Assembly (NCBI RefSeq): GCF_900129845.1
Contig: NZ_FQXB01000007.1
Span: 1-64,000, forward strand
Source of the DNA: Cognatiyoonia sediminum
Lineage (GTDB): Bacteria; Pseudomonadota; Alphaproteobacteria; Rhodobacterales; Rhodobacteraceae
Length of the DNA stretch: 64,000 bases
Direction of reading: 5' to 3'
The position numbers were made by a program, and so were the translations under genes. The first letter of the stretch is position 1, and every line of letters starts with the position of its first letter. The notes beneath the pieces were generated by a model. It did not search any database and was not told the DNA's origin. It worked only from the letters and a program-made list of their open reading frames with translations. Positions 16,671 to 25,163 of the stretch are shown in pieces.

Positions 16671-17486
16671 GTGCTGTCAGACGAATTCGTACCAGTCTCA
16701 GTTTGCCGCTGATCGCGCGAACCTATTCGGAACAAAGTAGACGCCACTTGGCGAGAGCGGCGCTTCGGTTTAGTTTGAAATTGTCTCGTGAGAGGGGGTG
16801 GCGGACCTGGTTGAAGTGATTTGAGACGGAGGCGTCTACAGCGACGAATTTCTGAAGACTCCGCATCCGCCGAATCCGGAGCTTAGCACGTTCTCTTCGT
16901 CGGAATGGTAAGTGTGAATTCTCAGCTCGATTGTTGAGCCATCGGCCGACTTCCTGCCGTGTGTCGGCGCCGATTTCGCGTAGGGCGGCTCCATAAGACC
17001 GGAGTTTGTCTGTCACGATCTCTTTGGCTCGACCATGCTTACGCAGTGCTTTCTTTAGGAATTTCAGGCCTGCCTTCTTATCGCGGGCCGTGGTAACGTA
17101 GCTTTCAAGCACTTCACCCTCATGATCAAACTGCGCGCCAAAGGTAATGCATCTCGCCATTGATCTTCACGAACATCTCGTCGAGGTGCCACCGCCAGCG
17201 GCTGGACTTCATACTTTCAATACGACGCTTCCGGATCTCGGCAGCATACGTCGGACCAAAGCGATGCCACCAATATCGAACCGTCTCGTGGCTGACATCG
17301 ACACCTCGTTCGTGTAGCAAATCTTCCACGTTCCGGAGCGACAAAGGTAAACGAAAGTACAACATTACCGCCAGGCGGAAAACCTCTGGGCTGGTTTTGA
17401 AGTAGCGAAATGGGTCGGATTTTGTCATCCCGCGAAGCTACAAAACCGCCCTGACCTGCTTCGAGCTAAGTTATTCTGACAATACC
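16670..17486 (-). mobile_element. IS6-family element, copy A
   Basis: About 817 bp. The left end begins GGTGCTGTCAGACGAATTC and the right end closes with TTATTCTGACAATACC. Its core, 16677-17453, is identical base for base to 53440-54216 in copy B. The outer ends differ between the copies, and no 8-bp target duplication is seen (flanks GTAGAAAT and CGCTGCCC). The two copies therefore look like products of recombination or gene conversion rather than two clean insertions. Confidence 0.85.
16723..17428 (-). pseudogene. IS6-family transposase with internal frameshift (copy A)
   Basis: The first frame starts at 17428 (MTKSDPFRYFKTSPEV), includes the first catalytic aspartate in WHLDEMF, and stops at 17126 after HYLWRAV. 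The second frame continues to 16723 with DHEGEVLESYV, VTDKLRSY (second Asp) and NNRAENSHLPFRR (Glu). Compared with the transposase at 44578, one extra T after GCAGTT produces the stop TGA. The shift site GTT-TGA resembles the +1 site of prfB (CTT-TGA), but no Shine-Dalgarno-like stimulator is visible. The identical shift is present in copy B, so it predates the duplication. Confidence 0.8.
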
Positions 17487-17533
17487 CGCTGCCCAATTTG
17501 TTCAGCACTATGCATACGGATCGTAGGCCATAG

Positions 17534-18523
17534 TCATAGTTTGGCCCCAACGGCACGGCCGACGAGATCTTTTGCTTGCTGGGCGCGTCTGGAAAAAAGC
17601 CTCCAAATGTCTCGGAAAGGTCGCCAGTATAGTGCCCCTATACTCGAGGCAGCGTCTTCTTCACCAATGACCCCGAATGACAATTGCTCGTCCTTTTCAG
17701 ACAGATGTAGAGACCCAAACATCCAATCCCAAATCGCCAAAGCGGCACCAAAGTTTTTGTCATAGTGCTTTTCAGCTATCGAGTGATGCAACTGATGTTG
17801 TGCAGGCGAAATCAAAAACCGTTCCAGCCAAGGCCAATAGCGGATTTCAATATGGCTGTGGCGCAGGTTTGAACCTGTCACATGAAAGACAAAAACCAGT
17901 ACATTCACACCCAATATCGTATAAAGATCGACCGCGTTGCCAAATGCGAAAACAAATATCGAAATGGCGACCCCTTGCGCGACTGCGCTTCGGAGGGCGT
18001 AGAGCACTCCTTCTAGCGGATGAACACGGTAAACGGTAATGGGCGTCAATGTCTCGGCAGAGTGATGCACCTTGTGTATGGCCCATAGAACTGGCCAATG
18101 GTGCATCCATCTATGGACGAGGTACTTGGTGAAATCGTCGATCACAAACATGCTGACAGAGAAAAGCCCGATGATCATGCTCGTGCTGAGCGAACTGAAT
18201 TCAGAGGGAGCGATCAGGCTTTGCTTATGTAGAAAGAAGTAGATCGCGGTTCCGATGGTAAGCTGCGTGATCAGCATCGGAGAAATCAGGAGCGTAATCA
18301 GCTGATTGAAAACGAAGAGTTTGTAGTCCGCTTTCGAAGAACTGGAAAACAGTATTTTCCGGTCAAAGATACGTGCCAATGCGTTGGTCAGGTTGGTCCG
18401 CTTAACAGTGACCAGCCAGAGCAATGCAATGAGAAGAGACAACAGAAGGTAGCCGAGGAAAATGCGCTTCTTCGGATTGATAAAGTCGCCAAAGACGCTT
18501 GAGATATATTCCGTTAATTCCAT
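17534..18523 (-). CDS. Fatty acid hydroxylase / sterol desaturase superfamily protein
   Basis: This is a 329-residue integral membrane di-iron enzyme. The histidine clusters of the family are visible: HRWMHH, HKVHHSAE, and SPAQHQLHHS near the C-terminus, with further histidines in NLRHSH. There are about four to five membrane helices before and between them. Members hydroxylate or desaturate lipids with O2. The gene lies behind the DUF4856 gene, separated by a strong terminator hairpin, so it is probably expressed by read-through of an iron-responsive transcript. Its substrate is unknown. Confidence 0.87.
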   Translation of the reverse strand: MELTEYISSVFGDFINPKKRIFLGYLLLSLLIALLWLVTVKRTNLTNALARIFDRKILFSSSSKADYKLFVFNQLITLLISPMLITQLTIGTAIYFFLHKQSLIAPSEFSSLSTSMIIGLFSVSMFVIDDFTKYLVHRWMHHWPVLWAIHKVHHSAETLTPITVYRVHPLEGVLYALRSAVAQGVAISIFVFAFGNAVDLYTILGVNVLVFVFHVTGSNLRHSHIEIRYWPWLERFLISPAQHQLHHSIAEKHYDKNFGAALAIWDWMFGSLHLSEKDEQLSFGVIGEEDAASSIGALYWRPFRDIWRLFSRRAQQAKDLVGRAVGAKL

Positions 18524-18532
18524 TTCGAAAAA

Positions 18533-18555
18533 GGGGCGGCGATTGGCGCCGCCCC
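18533..18555 (-). terminator. Rho-independent terminator after the DUF4856 gene
   Basis: On the minus strand GGGGCGGCG and CGCCGCCCC form a 9-bp stem with a 5-base loop, followed by TTTTTCG. It lies 10 bases after the DUF4856 stop and just ahead of the hydroxylase start. Confidence 0.8.
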
Positions 18556-18565
18556 GTTCTACAGA

Positions 18566-19978
18566 TTAGTCTGTTTCAGCTGTGCTCGCGCTGCCGAGTG
18601 ACTCGGCAAGACCTTCAAGGTCGGCAAGCTGGTCGTTTACACGAGATTGAACGCCGAACTTATCAACCATCAGCTGCTGCAGCTGAAGCAACTGAAGCTG
18701 ATAGTCGTTCCATGTGATACGACGATCCATTTCGAAGTTACCGTCTGAATCGAAACCTGTGACGTAAGAGTTGTCCAATGTTGGTGGACCGAAGAGGATC
18801 AGGTCGTTCATTGTCACTGCTGTTTCGCCGAGGTTGTTGCGACCAGATTGCAGCGCCATGGAGAAGCCTTTCAGCTCACCCCAGTGCTTAGCATATGTGC
18901 GGTAGGCTTCGGCATTGTCGTCACCTGCTTCTGCGAGCGCGTTGATGTCTTTGTAGACAGAGCCGGCGTATTTGAAGACAGCTTCGGCCAGGACCTGTTC
19001 CCAGTTGTCTTCGATCGTGGAAGCCAGCGATACTAGCTGAGCACGCTGGTCGTCGGTCAATGCTTCGCCATTAGCGTCTGTAATGACGTTTCTGCCATCG
19101 ATGTAAGCCTGCATGATGGTCTGAAGATAATCGGTAGATTGTGTGCCTGCACGGTCAAAGCTGGCTGCGTAGTAGGCTGGACCAAAGACCATTTCCGTGC
19201 GGAGGTCGACAGCACCGTCACCATTCGCGTCAGCGACAGCGAAGTCACTGAGCTTATTGATCGCATATGCGTCGTCTGCGGATAGAGCCAATGTGTGTGC
19301 AGCTGCACCGAAGTAACCGAACGCTTCATCCCAAGAATGTTCTTTGCCGGTGTAATGCGCACCGTCGCTGTATGGCGCATTGTTTGGCTTGTTATCTGCG
19401 CCGAGCTTCTCGTCCAGGTAGTTGTCTACAGCTTGGTTGTAGGCCATCGCACCCATGGTGAACTTGGAAATCAGCTGGCCCCAGTCGTAGCCAGTTTCGG
19501 GAGAGAACCCTGCGTTTGACGCTGCTGCGTTGCTGATCATGTTGAGCGCGACATCGACGCCTGACATCGCACCTGGCCATGCTGGCATCAGGCCATTGTA
19601 AAATTTACCTTCGATGTTCTTGCCGCCGGAGATTTCGCCAACCATTGTCTGGGCCACAACAAAATCGCCTTTGGTCGCTGGCGCGATAATCGGCAGATCT
19701 TCGTCGGAGCCTGAGAAATAAGCGAGCATCTGAGCTTCGAGCTCTTCTGCGTTGCTGCCGCCGTCGCCTTGGCCAGCAAGTTTCTTAAGGCTGTCATGAA
19801 GAACGTGACGCGCAATCTGACCCGTGTAACCGGTGGAATCTGTCTTGTCGCCTTCGTAGCCTTGAAGCGTGATTGGAAATGGACCGTAAGTCTGTGCATG
19901 ACCATCTGCCATGGCTGCAGTAGCTGCCATTGCAAGTGATGCAACGATCGTCGTCGATTTCAATATTGATTTGAGCAT
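18566..19978 (-). CDS. DUF4856 periplasmic protein
   Basis: The protein has 470 residues. The start MLKSILKSTTIVASLAMA begins a signal peptide cleaved after AMA, so the mature protein is periplasmic. The body is helical and acidic, with SGKNIEGKFYNGLMPAWPG and KEHSWDEAFGYFGAAAHT. The latter resembles the helical iron-binding imelysin fold, in whose neighbourhood DUF4856 proteins are found. No catalytic motif is known. It is divergent from hemP and imelysin across a 376-bp region with repeated CTCAGATT words. Together with its neighbours this suggests a role in iron or haem acquisition (inference). Confidence 0.8.
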   Translation of the reverse strand: MLKSILKSTTIVASLAMAATAAMADGHAQTYGPFPITLQGYEGDKTDSTGYTGQIARHVLHDSLKKLAGQGDGGSNAEELEAQMLAYFSGSDEDLPIIAPATKGDFVVAQTMVGEISGGKNIEGKFYNGLMPAWPGAMSGVDVALNMISNAAASNAGFSPETGYDWGQLISKFTMGAMAYNQAVDNYLDEKLGADNKPNNAPYSDGAHYTGKEHSWDEAFGYFGAAAHTLALSADDAYAINKLSDFAVADANGDGAVDLRTEMVFGPAYYAASFDRAGTQSTDYLQTIMQAYIDGRNVITDANGEALTDDQRAQLVSLASTIEDNWEQVLAEAVFKYAGSVYKDINALAEAGDDNAEAYRTYAKHWGELKGFSMALQSGRNNLGETAVTMNDLILFGPPTLDNSYVTGFDSDGNFEMDRRITWNDYQLQLLQLQQLMVDKFGVQSRVNDQLADLEGLAESLGSASTAETD

Positions 19979-20008
19979 ATCGTACCCTCTCTGTATCTGA
20001 GCGAAATG

Positions 20009-20122
20009 CTCAGATTAATTCCTGAGTTCTCTAATCAGGAATGCGGCTTGCGAGTCAAGTGGCGCGACAAAATAACCGACAAAAAAACTCAGATTGACAT
20101 TTCCGACTAGTTCACTCAGATT
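20009..20122. promoter_or_regulatory. Three CTCAGATT repeats and candidate iron-response box
   Basis: CTCAGATT occurs at 20009-20016, 20088-20095 and 20115-20122. Between the last two, at 20099-20109, lies ATTTCCGACTA, the reverse complement of the TAGTCGGAAAT at 23618-23628 in front of the di-haem gene. All lie upstream of the DUF4856 start. The shared 11-mer in front of two iron-block genes is a candidate operator, possibly the iron-Rhodo-box type. The assignment to a regulator is inference. Confidence 0.45.
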
Positions 20123-20127
20123 TGGAA

Positions 20128-20328
20128 TCAATGTCCAGCCACCCTGAATTTAGGGAAGCCCGATGATCGAACGATGAAGGGACATCCGTGATGGATCGCC
20201 ACCGGGACGAAGAAGATCAGCCACAGACACGAGAAAATGAATGCTGCACCGAGAAAGCAGAACTTATGCGCATGTGGCAGAGCTCGACTGTAGCGGACGG
20301 CTTTAGCCTCGAGTGGACCCTTGATCAT
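20128..20328 (-). CDS. Possible small single-span membrane protein
   Basis: This 66-residue frame starts MIKGPLEAKAVRYSRA and has one hydrophobic helix, CFLGAAFIFSCLWLIFFVPV, at about residues 24-43. The base composition is gene-like, but there is no convincing ribosome site and no family is recognised. It lies between the hemP start and the DUF4856 promoter repeats. It could be a small partner of the DUF4856 gene or a chance frame. Confidence 0.3.
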   Translation of the reverse strand: MIKGPLEAKAVRYSRALPHAHKFCFLGAAFIFSCLWLIFFVPVAIHHGCPFIVRSSGFPKFRVAGH

Positions 20329-20354
20329 TTGGAAAGATCAAAGGAGCTACGTTC

Positions 20355-20522
20355 ATGAATGTTCACGCTATGACCTCAACCGTCATTCCACCAAAAAATC
20401 ATCTTCCGACATATGACGCATCCGACCTCACAAAGGGCGGAGACCAAGCGCAAATTGTCCTAAATGACCAAGTCTATAATCTGCGTATTACCCGCGCAGG
20501 AAAGCTCATCCTCACGAAATGA
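20355..20522 (+). CDS. hemP: Hemin uptake protein HemP
   Basis: This 55-residue protein is missed if only longer frames are considered. After a variable N-terminus it shows the HemP pattern: YDASDLTKGGDQAQIVL, NDQVYNLRIT, and the end RAGKLILTK. HemP (HmuP-like) proteins are small cytoplasmic factors needed for haem-receptor expression in alphaproteobacteria and Burkholderia. The ribosome site AAGGAG at 20341-20346 is ideal. A 6-bp hairpin (20321-20326 with 20336-20341) ends at this site and may influence its access. The stop overlaps the next start in ATGA. Confidence 0.9.
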   Translation: MNVHAMTSTVIPPKNHLPTYDASDLTKGGDQAQIVLNDQVYNLRITRAGKLILTK

Positions 20523-20998
20523 GTTGTACTCACAGACATCGAGGGGGCGCGCCGGTCGGGTACCTCACTGAATTAACCGGGCCAGAAGCGGCGTCAGTCA
20601 TTTATCTGCGGCTTTGGTGCGAAGGTGGGAGTCGGAAACAAGAGATCTTTGGCGATTTCGCTTCCGTTTTCGAGTGTCAGCAAGCAGAGCACTTGACCCA
20701 GGCATTTGGCGAACTTTGTCGGATGTGCGTTCAACATGGTCGCCGGCCTTTGATGCGGCATTCGGTCCAATGCAAATGCCTTGGGGGTGATGAAGCCTGT
20801 TTTGCCAACTTCATATCCTATGCGGCGGACGGTGAACGAGAAGACGCGCTTCTTATGGCAACTCTTATGGTGCGCCCAGACATGGCGCCTTTACTAACGT
20901 CCCTCGCAACCGAGATTGGCTTGGCTTTCAAACAAATGAGACTTGCAGCACCCTCAGCGGTGCCGACACCGACACATCAACACGCAACCATTCATTAG
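20519..20998 (+). CDS. Conserved hypothetical cysteine-rich protein beside hemP
   Basis: The protein has 159 residues, coupled to hemP by ATGA. It has no signal peptide or membrane helix. Cysteines cluster as CRMCVQHG and CKCLGGDEACFANF, with a GGDEA word that could bind a metal or haem. I do not recognise a named family. The position between hemP and imelysin suggests an accessory role in haem/iron handling. The C-terminus ends in a proline- and histidine-rich tail (TPTHQHATIH). Confidence 0.65.
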   Translation: MSCTHRHRGGAPVGYLTELTGPEAASVIYLRLWCEGGSRKQEIFGDFASVFECQQAEHLTQAFGELCRMCVQHGRRPLMRHSVQCKCLGGDEACFANFISYAADGEREDALLMATLMVRPDMAPLLTSLATEIGLAFKQMRLAAPSAVPTPTHQHATIH

Positions 20999-21010
20999 AG
21001 GAAAAACAAA

Positions 21011-22273
21011 ATGAAACGCGTATATTTAGCAACCACGGCAGTGGCGGTCGCTTTTACTTCTCCGGCCTTCGCTGTCGAAAAGGCAGCGATTTTGGACAAC
21101 TATGCAGACATTGCGCAGGCAGGTTACGAAGATAGCCTTGCGACAGCTCAGGTCTTGCAAGCGGCTGTCAACGCGCTTGTGGAAAGCCCATCGGCAGAGA
21201 ACCTTGAGGCCGCAAAAGCGGCTTGGTTGGCTGCGCGCGTTCCATATCAGCAGACCGAAGTTTTCCGCTTTGGCAACGCGATCGTTGACGACTGGGAAGG
21301 CAAGGTGAACGCATGGCCGTTAGATGAAGGTCTGATCGACTATGTTGATGCGTCTTACGGTGGACCTTCTGATGAAAATGCCTTCGCTGTTCTTAACGTT
21401 GTTGCCAATGCGAAGCTCGATCTCTCGGGTGCAATGGTCGATGCCTCTGCAATTACGCCGGCGCTTCTAGAGGAGACGCTTCAAGAGGCGGATGGTGTCG
21501 AAGCCAATGTTGCAACAGGTTATCACGCGATTGAGTTCCTACTTTGGGGACAAGACCTGAACGGTCATGGCGCTGGTGCAGGCGAACGCCCATGGACCGA
21601 TTACGCGATGGGCGATGATTGCACGAACGGCAATTGCGATCGTCGTGGTGAGTATCTGCAAGCAGCGACGGACCTGTTGGTGTCTGATCTTGAGTGGATG
21701 GCTGCGCAATGGGCGGACGGCGGTGAGGCCCGTTCGTCGGTTATGGCAGACGAAGATGCTGGCATCATCGCAATGCTGACAGGTATGGGTTCTTTGTCTT
21801 ACGGCGAAACAGCGGGTGAGCGGATGCGTCTCGGCGTCATGTTGAATGACCCGGAGGAAGAGCACTCATGCTTTGCCGACAACACCCACAATGACCATTA
21901 CTACAATGGTGTCGGCATCCAGAACGTCTACCTTGGCGAATATGTACGCACGGATGGGTCTGTCGTGTCTGGCGCGTCCTTGGCCGACCTTGTTGCTGAA
22001 AGCAACGGTGACCTCAACGTCGAGATGCAATCCAAACTATCGTCAGCCGTAATGGCGCTTGGACGCATCAAACACGCTGCTGAGTCTGGATTTGCATATG
22101 ACCAAATGCTTGAACAGGGTAACGCAGCAGGCGAAGCGCTGATCATGGGTGGCGTAAACGGGCTTGTCGACCAAACGCGCTCCATTGAGCGCGTTGTTGC
22201 TGCCCTTGGGGTGGACGCAATTGAGTTTGAAGGGTCAGATAGCCTCGACAATCCAGACGCAGTCTTCCAATAA
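21011..22273 (+). CDS. Imelysin-family iron-regulated periplasmic protein (IrpA-like)
   Basis: The protein has 420 residues. The signal peptide ends around PAFAVEKAA. The helical imelysin fold is evident: AKAAWLAARVPYQQTEVFRF in the first half, and GYHAIEFLLWGQDLNGHG with the GxHxxE motif around residue 180. The CFADNTHND segment follows later. Imelysin proteins are induced by iron limitation and are thought to bind iron in the periplasm; a protease role is doubted. A good ribosome site (AGAGGAAA) lies ahead. The gene is third in the hemP transcript and is followed by a terminator hairpin at 22297. Confidence 0.9.
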   Translation: MKRVYLATTAVAVAFTSPAFAVEKAAILDNYADIAQAGYEDSLATAQVLQAAVNALVESPSAENLEAAKAAWLAARVPYQQTEVFRFGNAIVDDWEGKVNAWPLDEGLIDYVDASYGGPSDENAFAVLNVVANAKLDLSGAMVDASAITPALLEETLQEADGVEANVATGYHAIEFLLWGQDLNGHGAGAGERPWTDYAMGDDCTNGNCDRRGEYLQAATDLLVSDLEWMAAQWADGGEARSSVMADEDAGIIAMLTGMGSLSYGETAGERMRLGVMLNDPEEEHSCFADNTHNDHYYNGVGIQNVYLGEYVRTDGSVVSGASLADLVAESNGDLNVEMQSKLSSAVMALGRIKHAAESGFAYDQMLEQGNAAGEALIMGGVNGLVDQTRSIERVVAALGVDAIEFEGSDSLDNPDAVFQ

Positions 22274-22296
22274 GACTTTGAAAGACTATCTTGGAG

Positions 22297-22312
22297 GGGC
22301 GCCTTGGCGCCC
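22297..22312 (+). terminator. Terminator after the imelysin gene
   Basis: GGGCGC and GCGCCC pair around a 4-base loop (the full palindrome is longer), followed by TTCTTCTAT. It probably reduces read-through into the DUF1289 gene. Confidence 0.65.
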
Positions 22313-22339
22313 TTCTTCTATCATTGAGCCAGGTCAGTT

Positions 22340-22585
22340 ATGCCCAAGCACCCAAGCCCATGTGTCGATGTTTGCAAATACAAACGTCAAGGTCATTGCA
22401 TCGCGTGTTCGATGACCAAAGCACAGAAATCCCTCTTTAAGGAGCTTAAGAAGGACAAGCATCGGGCGGCATTTGTGGATATGCTGAAACTGCAACAGGC
22501 CAGCATGGGAAAGTTCCATTCGTGGCCTGAACTTTATGCCAAAAAGCTTAGAAAGAAGGGCTTTAAGCCCCCGGATGCTGCCTAG
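22340..22585 (+). CDS. DUF1289 small cysteine protein
   Basis: The protein has 81 residues. The diagnostic pattern is SPCVDVCKYKRQGHCIACSM, four cysteines suited to bind a metal. DUF1289 proteins are short, often Fe-S or Zn proteins of unknown role next to iron or respiratory genes. The C-terminal half is lysine-rich (KKLRKKGFKPP). The stop abuts the dps stop (tail to tail, one base apart). Shared regulation with the upstream imelysin gene is likely. Confidence 0.8.
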   Translation: MPKHPSPCVDVCKYKRQGHCIACSMTKAQKSLFKELKKDKHRAAFVDMLKLQQASMGKFHSWPELYAKKLRKKGFKPPDAA

Positions 22586-23056
22586 TCACTCAAGGTGAGC
22601 GCTGAGGAGCCAAGCAAATTTCTCATGCGTTTGGCCGCGACCGATACACAAGTCTTCCGTAAGAAGATCGCCGTGTTTGGCTGCAATCGCTGCGGTGCCC
22701 GCCAACGTAGCTGCAACGGTGCGCTGAGCCTCAGCCAAGGTCTTGATCATTTCTTTGTCTGATGCGTGACCATCGTGCTCTTCAACTTTGGAGCGCGCAA
22801 TCATGCCGCTCAGCTGCCCTTCGGCGTGACCCCCCAAGGCCCGCACGCGTTCGGCCAGATCATCCTGTGCGACGAAATGGTCCTCATAGATCTCTTGAAA
22901 CATTGCATGGAGCGGGCCGAAAGCCATACCTTTTACGTTCCAATGGAAATTCTGGGCCAACATGGTTGTGACGACAACCTCAGCCACAGATTGATTGAGC
23001 GCATCACAAATTTCGGATTGCGCGTCAGATGCAAGAGTTGCTGCCGTCTGATTCAT
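22586..23056 (-). CDS. dps: DNA starvation/ferritin-like protein Dps
   Basis: The protein has 156 residues, the usual Dps size. The ferroxidase site is present: NFHWNVKG (first His), then HFVAQDDLAERVRALGG (His, Asp and Glu). It forms dodecamers that oxidise and store iron and shield DNA from Fenton damage. Its promoter carries a perfect Irr-type iron control element (23114-23130), 58 bp before the start. In Rhodobacterales Irr controls storage genes in this manner, so dps here is very likely under Irr control. Confidence 0.93.
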   Translation of the reverse strand: MNQTAATLASDAQSEICDALNQSVAEVVVTTMLAQNFHWNVKGMAFGPLHAMFQEIYEDHFVAQDDLAERVRALGGHAEGQLSGMIARSKVEEHDGHASDKEMIKTLAEAQRTVAATLAGTAAIAAKHGDLLTEDLCIGRGQTHEKFAWLLSAHLE

Positions 23057-23113
23057 CTGAAACCTCTTTTGAAATAGATTTGTTGGCTGGCGTAAGCTGG
23101 CTATACCATTTAA

Positions 23114-23130
23114 TTTAGAATAATTCTAAA
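23114..23130. promoter_or_regulatory. Irr iron control element (ICE) upstream of dps
   Basis: TTTAGAATAATTCTAAA is a perfect 7-3-7 palindrome that matches the ICE motif bound by Irr in alphaproteobacteria. It lies 58 bp ahead of dps and about 30 bp behind the end of the gene at 23159, so it most likely serves dps. Confidence 0.85.
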
Positions 23131-23158
23131 AGAGAGCAAGACCTTTGGTCTAAATTTC

Positions 23159-23557
23159 TTACTGAAGCGCAATATTCTTTAATAGTAGGTCAAGACTACT
23201 GCGCTTGGTCGCTGGTACGCGGCGCATCAGAAGGAAAAGATAGCTATCTGTGTCGTTTCGCATCCGGCAATCTAGGACCCTCAAGAGCCAATCTTCGTCA
23301 AATGTTCTAATCTCTGATCCCGGCGCCAAAAACTCCATTGGTTTATCGAGAGCTTGGCCGATAACCCGCACTAAAATTCGTGCAAAGTTGTCTGATGCCT
23401 TTGAGCTATCTAGTTCGAGTACGCTGCAGGCTTGAAACAAATCGAGCCTAGCGGAAGCCCGACATTCAAAGGAGAGGAAGCGCAGTTTGTTCAAAAATGG
23501 CACAAGATGTGCCACATCGTCGAACTGTTGTAGTTGGTCTAATTTATGCGCCAGCAT
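23159..23557 (-). CDS. Hypothetical protein upstream of dps
   Basis: The protein has 132 residues, starting MLAHKLDQLQQFDDVAHLVP. It is rich in leucine and arginine, with segments such as PMEFLAPGSEIRTFDEDWLL and YLFLLMRRVPATKRS that look like a folded, conserved core. No signal peptide or membrane span. I do not recognise a family. It is separated from dps by the Irr box and divergent from the di-haem gene, whose promoter overlaps its own. Confidence 0.5.
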   Translation of the reverse strand: MLAHKLDQLQQFDDVAHLVPFLNKLRFLSFECRASARLDLFQACSVLELDSSKASDNFARILVRVIGQALDKPMEFLAPGSEIRTFDEDWLLRVLDCRMRNDTDSYLFLLMRRVPATKRSSLDLLLKNIALQ

Positions 23558-23617
23558 TCTAAAAATCCAAAATTTCGCAGATGCCCGCGTGGACAGTTTT
23601 TTCGTACTTGACTAATA

Positions 23618-23628
23618 TAGTCGGAAAT
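23618..23628. promoter_or_regulatory. Candidate iron-response box before the di-haem gene
   Basis: TAGTCGGAAAT, preceded by TTGACTAATA, lies 15 bp before the di-haem start. The same 11-mer occurs inverted at 20099-20109 before the DUF4856 gene. The partial dyad GACTAATATAGTC (23610-23622) supports a dimeric regulator, perhaps the iron-Rhodo/IscR type (inference). Confidence 0.45.
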
Positions 23629-23642
23629 TTGAAGGACAAAAG

Positions 23643-25163
23643 ATGCTCCGTACGTTTTTAACCGTCTTTGTTGCTGGTATTTTACCGTTTGAGGCGGTCT
23701 CGCAGGACATTTCGAGCGATTTGCACCTAAATGTGATTCCTCGAACGGCGGAAGAACGCACAAGAATCGCTAATGTCACCTCCCCCACGACAGATTTTAA
23801 CAGCGCTGAGTCGTTTGAGGCCCGTCCAGCAGGGGCCACTACGGTCAGAGCGCGTCGAACTGCAGATGCGTTTTCCATCTCGTCCGACAACCTTCCCTTC
23901 GAGGACGAATTGGATTTCAAGGTTGGGAATGGACTGTTCAGGAAGCTTTGGACCTCTTCACCTTCCTCGACACTCGCGTCCGATGGGTTGGGGCCGCTCT
24001 TCAATGCGCGGTCCTGTCAAAGGTGCCACATAAAGGACGGACGCGGACATCCGCCAGCCAATACAGATGACAATGCGATATCCATGTTGGTAAGGGTCTC
24101 GATCCCCGGGACCTACGAAGACGCCATAGCCGAGATTGAAGACTATATCGCGACCAAGCCGGAACCTACCTACGGTGGCCAGCTACAAGACTTCACTGTT
24201 GCCGGGCAACCCGCTGAGTTTCGGTTGCAGATCGAGTATGAAGATGTGCCGGTGGAACTTTCCGGCGGTGAGACATTTGTGCTTCAACGGCCAATCTACG
24301 GTTATGAAAACCAAGGATATGGCGAATTCCACCCCGATACCATGTTCAGCCCAAGGGTCGCGCAACAGATGATTGGGTTGGGGCTTTTAGAGGCAATTCC
24401 CGCAGTCGATATTCTTGCCAACGCTGACCCTGACGATGTCGACGGTGACGGCATTTCTGGACGGCCAAATATCATCTGGTCTCACGAATACGAGACCGCC
24501 ATGCTTGGGCGCTTTGGTCACAAAGCGGGGCAACCAACATTGCCTGAGCAGAATGCGGCAGCTTTTTCTGGTGACGTTGGAATCTCTAGCCCACTGTTTC
24601 CACAACCGTATGGTGATTGCACCGTCGCGCAACCAGATTGCCAGAACGCTCCACACGGTGATGGCGATGCTCGGGTCTTCGAGATTGATCAGGAGGGGAT
24701 GGACCTAGTGACGTTCTATACGCGGAACCTCGCGCCGCCCGCTCGTCGAGACATTGAAGATGTAGAAGTATTACGCGGCAAGGAGATGTTCTATTCAGCC
24801 AACTGTACGTCTTGCCATACCCCGAAGTTCGTCACGCACCGGCTCGAAGATCGGCCTGAGCACAGCTTTCAGTTGATATGGCCCTATTCGGATATGCTCT
24901 TACACGACATGGGGGAGGGTTTGGCGGACAATCGGCCCGAAGCCCGTGCGACAGGTCGGGAATGGCGCACCCCGCCACTTTGGGGCATTGGTTTAACGGA
25001 ACAGGTGAGCGGACATACACGGTTTCTGCATGATGGTAGAGCGCGCAATCTGATGGAGGCAATCCTTTGGCATGGTGGCGAAGCTGAGGAGAGCAAGCAA
25101 GTTGTTGTAGATATGCCCAAAGAAGACCGCGAAGCACTTATCCGTTTCTTGGAGAGCCTTTGA
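23643..25163 (+). CDS. Di-haem oxidoreductase (DUF1111, thiol-oxidoreductase-like)
   Basis: The protein has 506 residues. A signal peptide (MLRTFLTVFVAGILPFEAVS) sends it to the periplasm. Two c-type haem sites are seen: CQRCHIKDGRGHPP near residue 120 and CTSCHTPKF near residue 385, followed by a MauG/cytochrome-peroxidase-like tail with TPPLWGIGL and HDGRARNLMEAILWHGGEA. DUF1111 proteins are found beside imelysins in iron-regulated operons of marine proteobacteria; a redox role in iron uptake is assumed. It overlaps the next imelysin gene by 4 bases (ATGA). Confidence 0.9.
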   Translation: MLRTFLTVFVAGILPFEAVSQDISSDLHLNVIPRTAEERTRIANVTSPTTDFNSAESFEARPAGATTVRARRTADAFSISSDNLPFEDELDFKVGNGLFRKLWTSSPSSTLASDGLGPLFNARSCQRCHIKDGRGHPPANTDDNAISMLVRVSIPGTYEDAIAEIEDYIATKPEPTYGGQLQDFTVAGQPAEFRLQIEYEDVPVELSGGETFVLQRPIYGYENQGYGEFHPDTMFSPRVAQQMIGLGLLEAIPAVDILANADPDDVDGDGISGRPNIIWSHEYETAMLGRFGHKAGQPTLPEQNAAAFSGDVGISSPLFPQPYGDCTVAQPDCQNAPHGDGDARVFEIDQEGMDLVTFYTRNLAPPARRDIEDVEVLRGKEMFYSANCTSCHTPKFVTHRLEDRPEHSFQLIWPYSDMLLHDMGEGLADNRPEARATGREWRTPPLWGIGLTEQVSGHTRFLHDGRARNLMEAILWHGGEAEESKQVVVDMPKEDREALIRFLESL

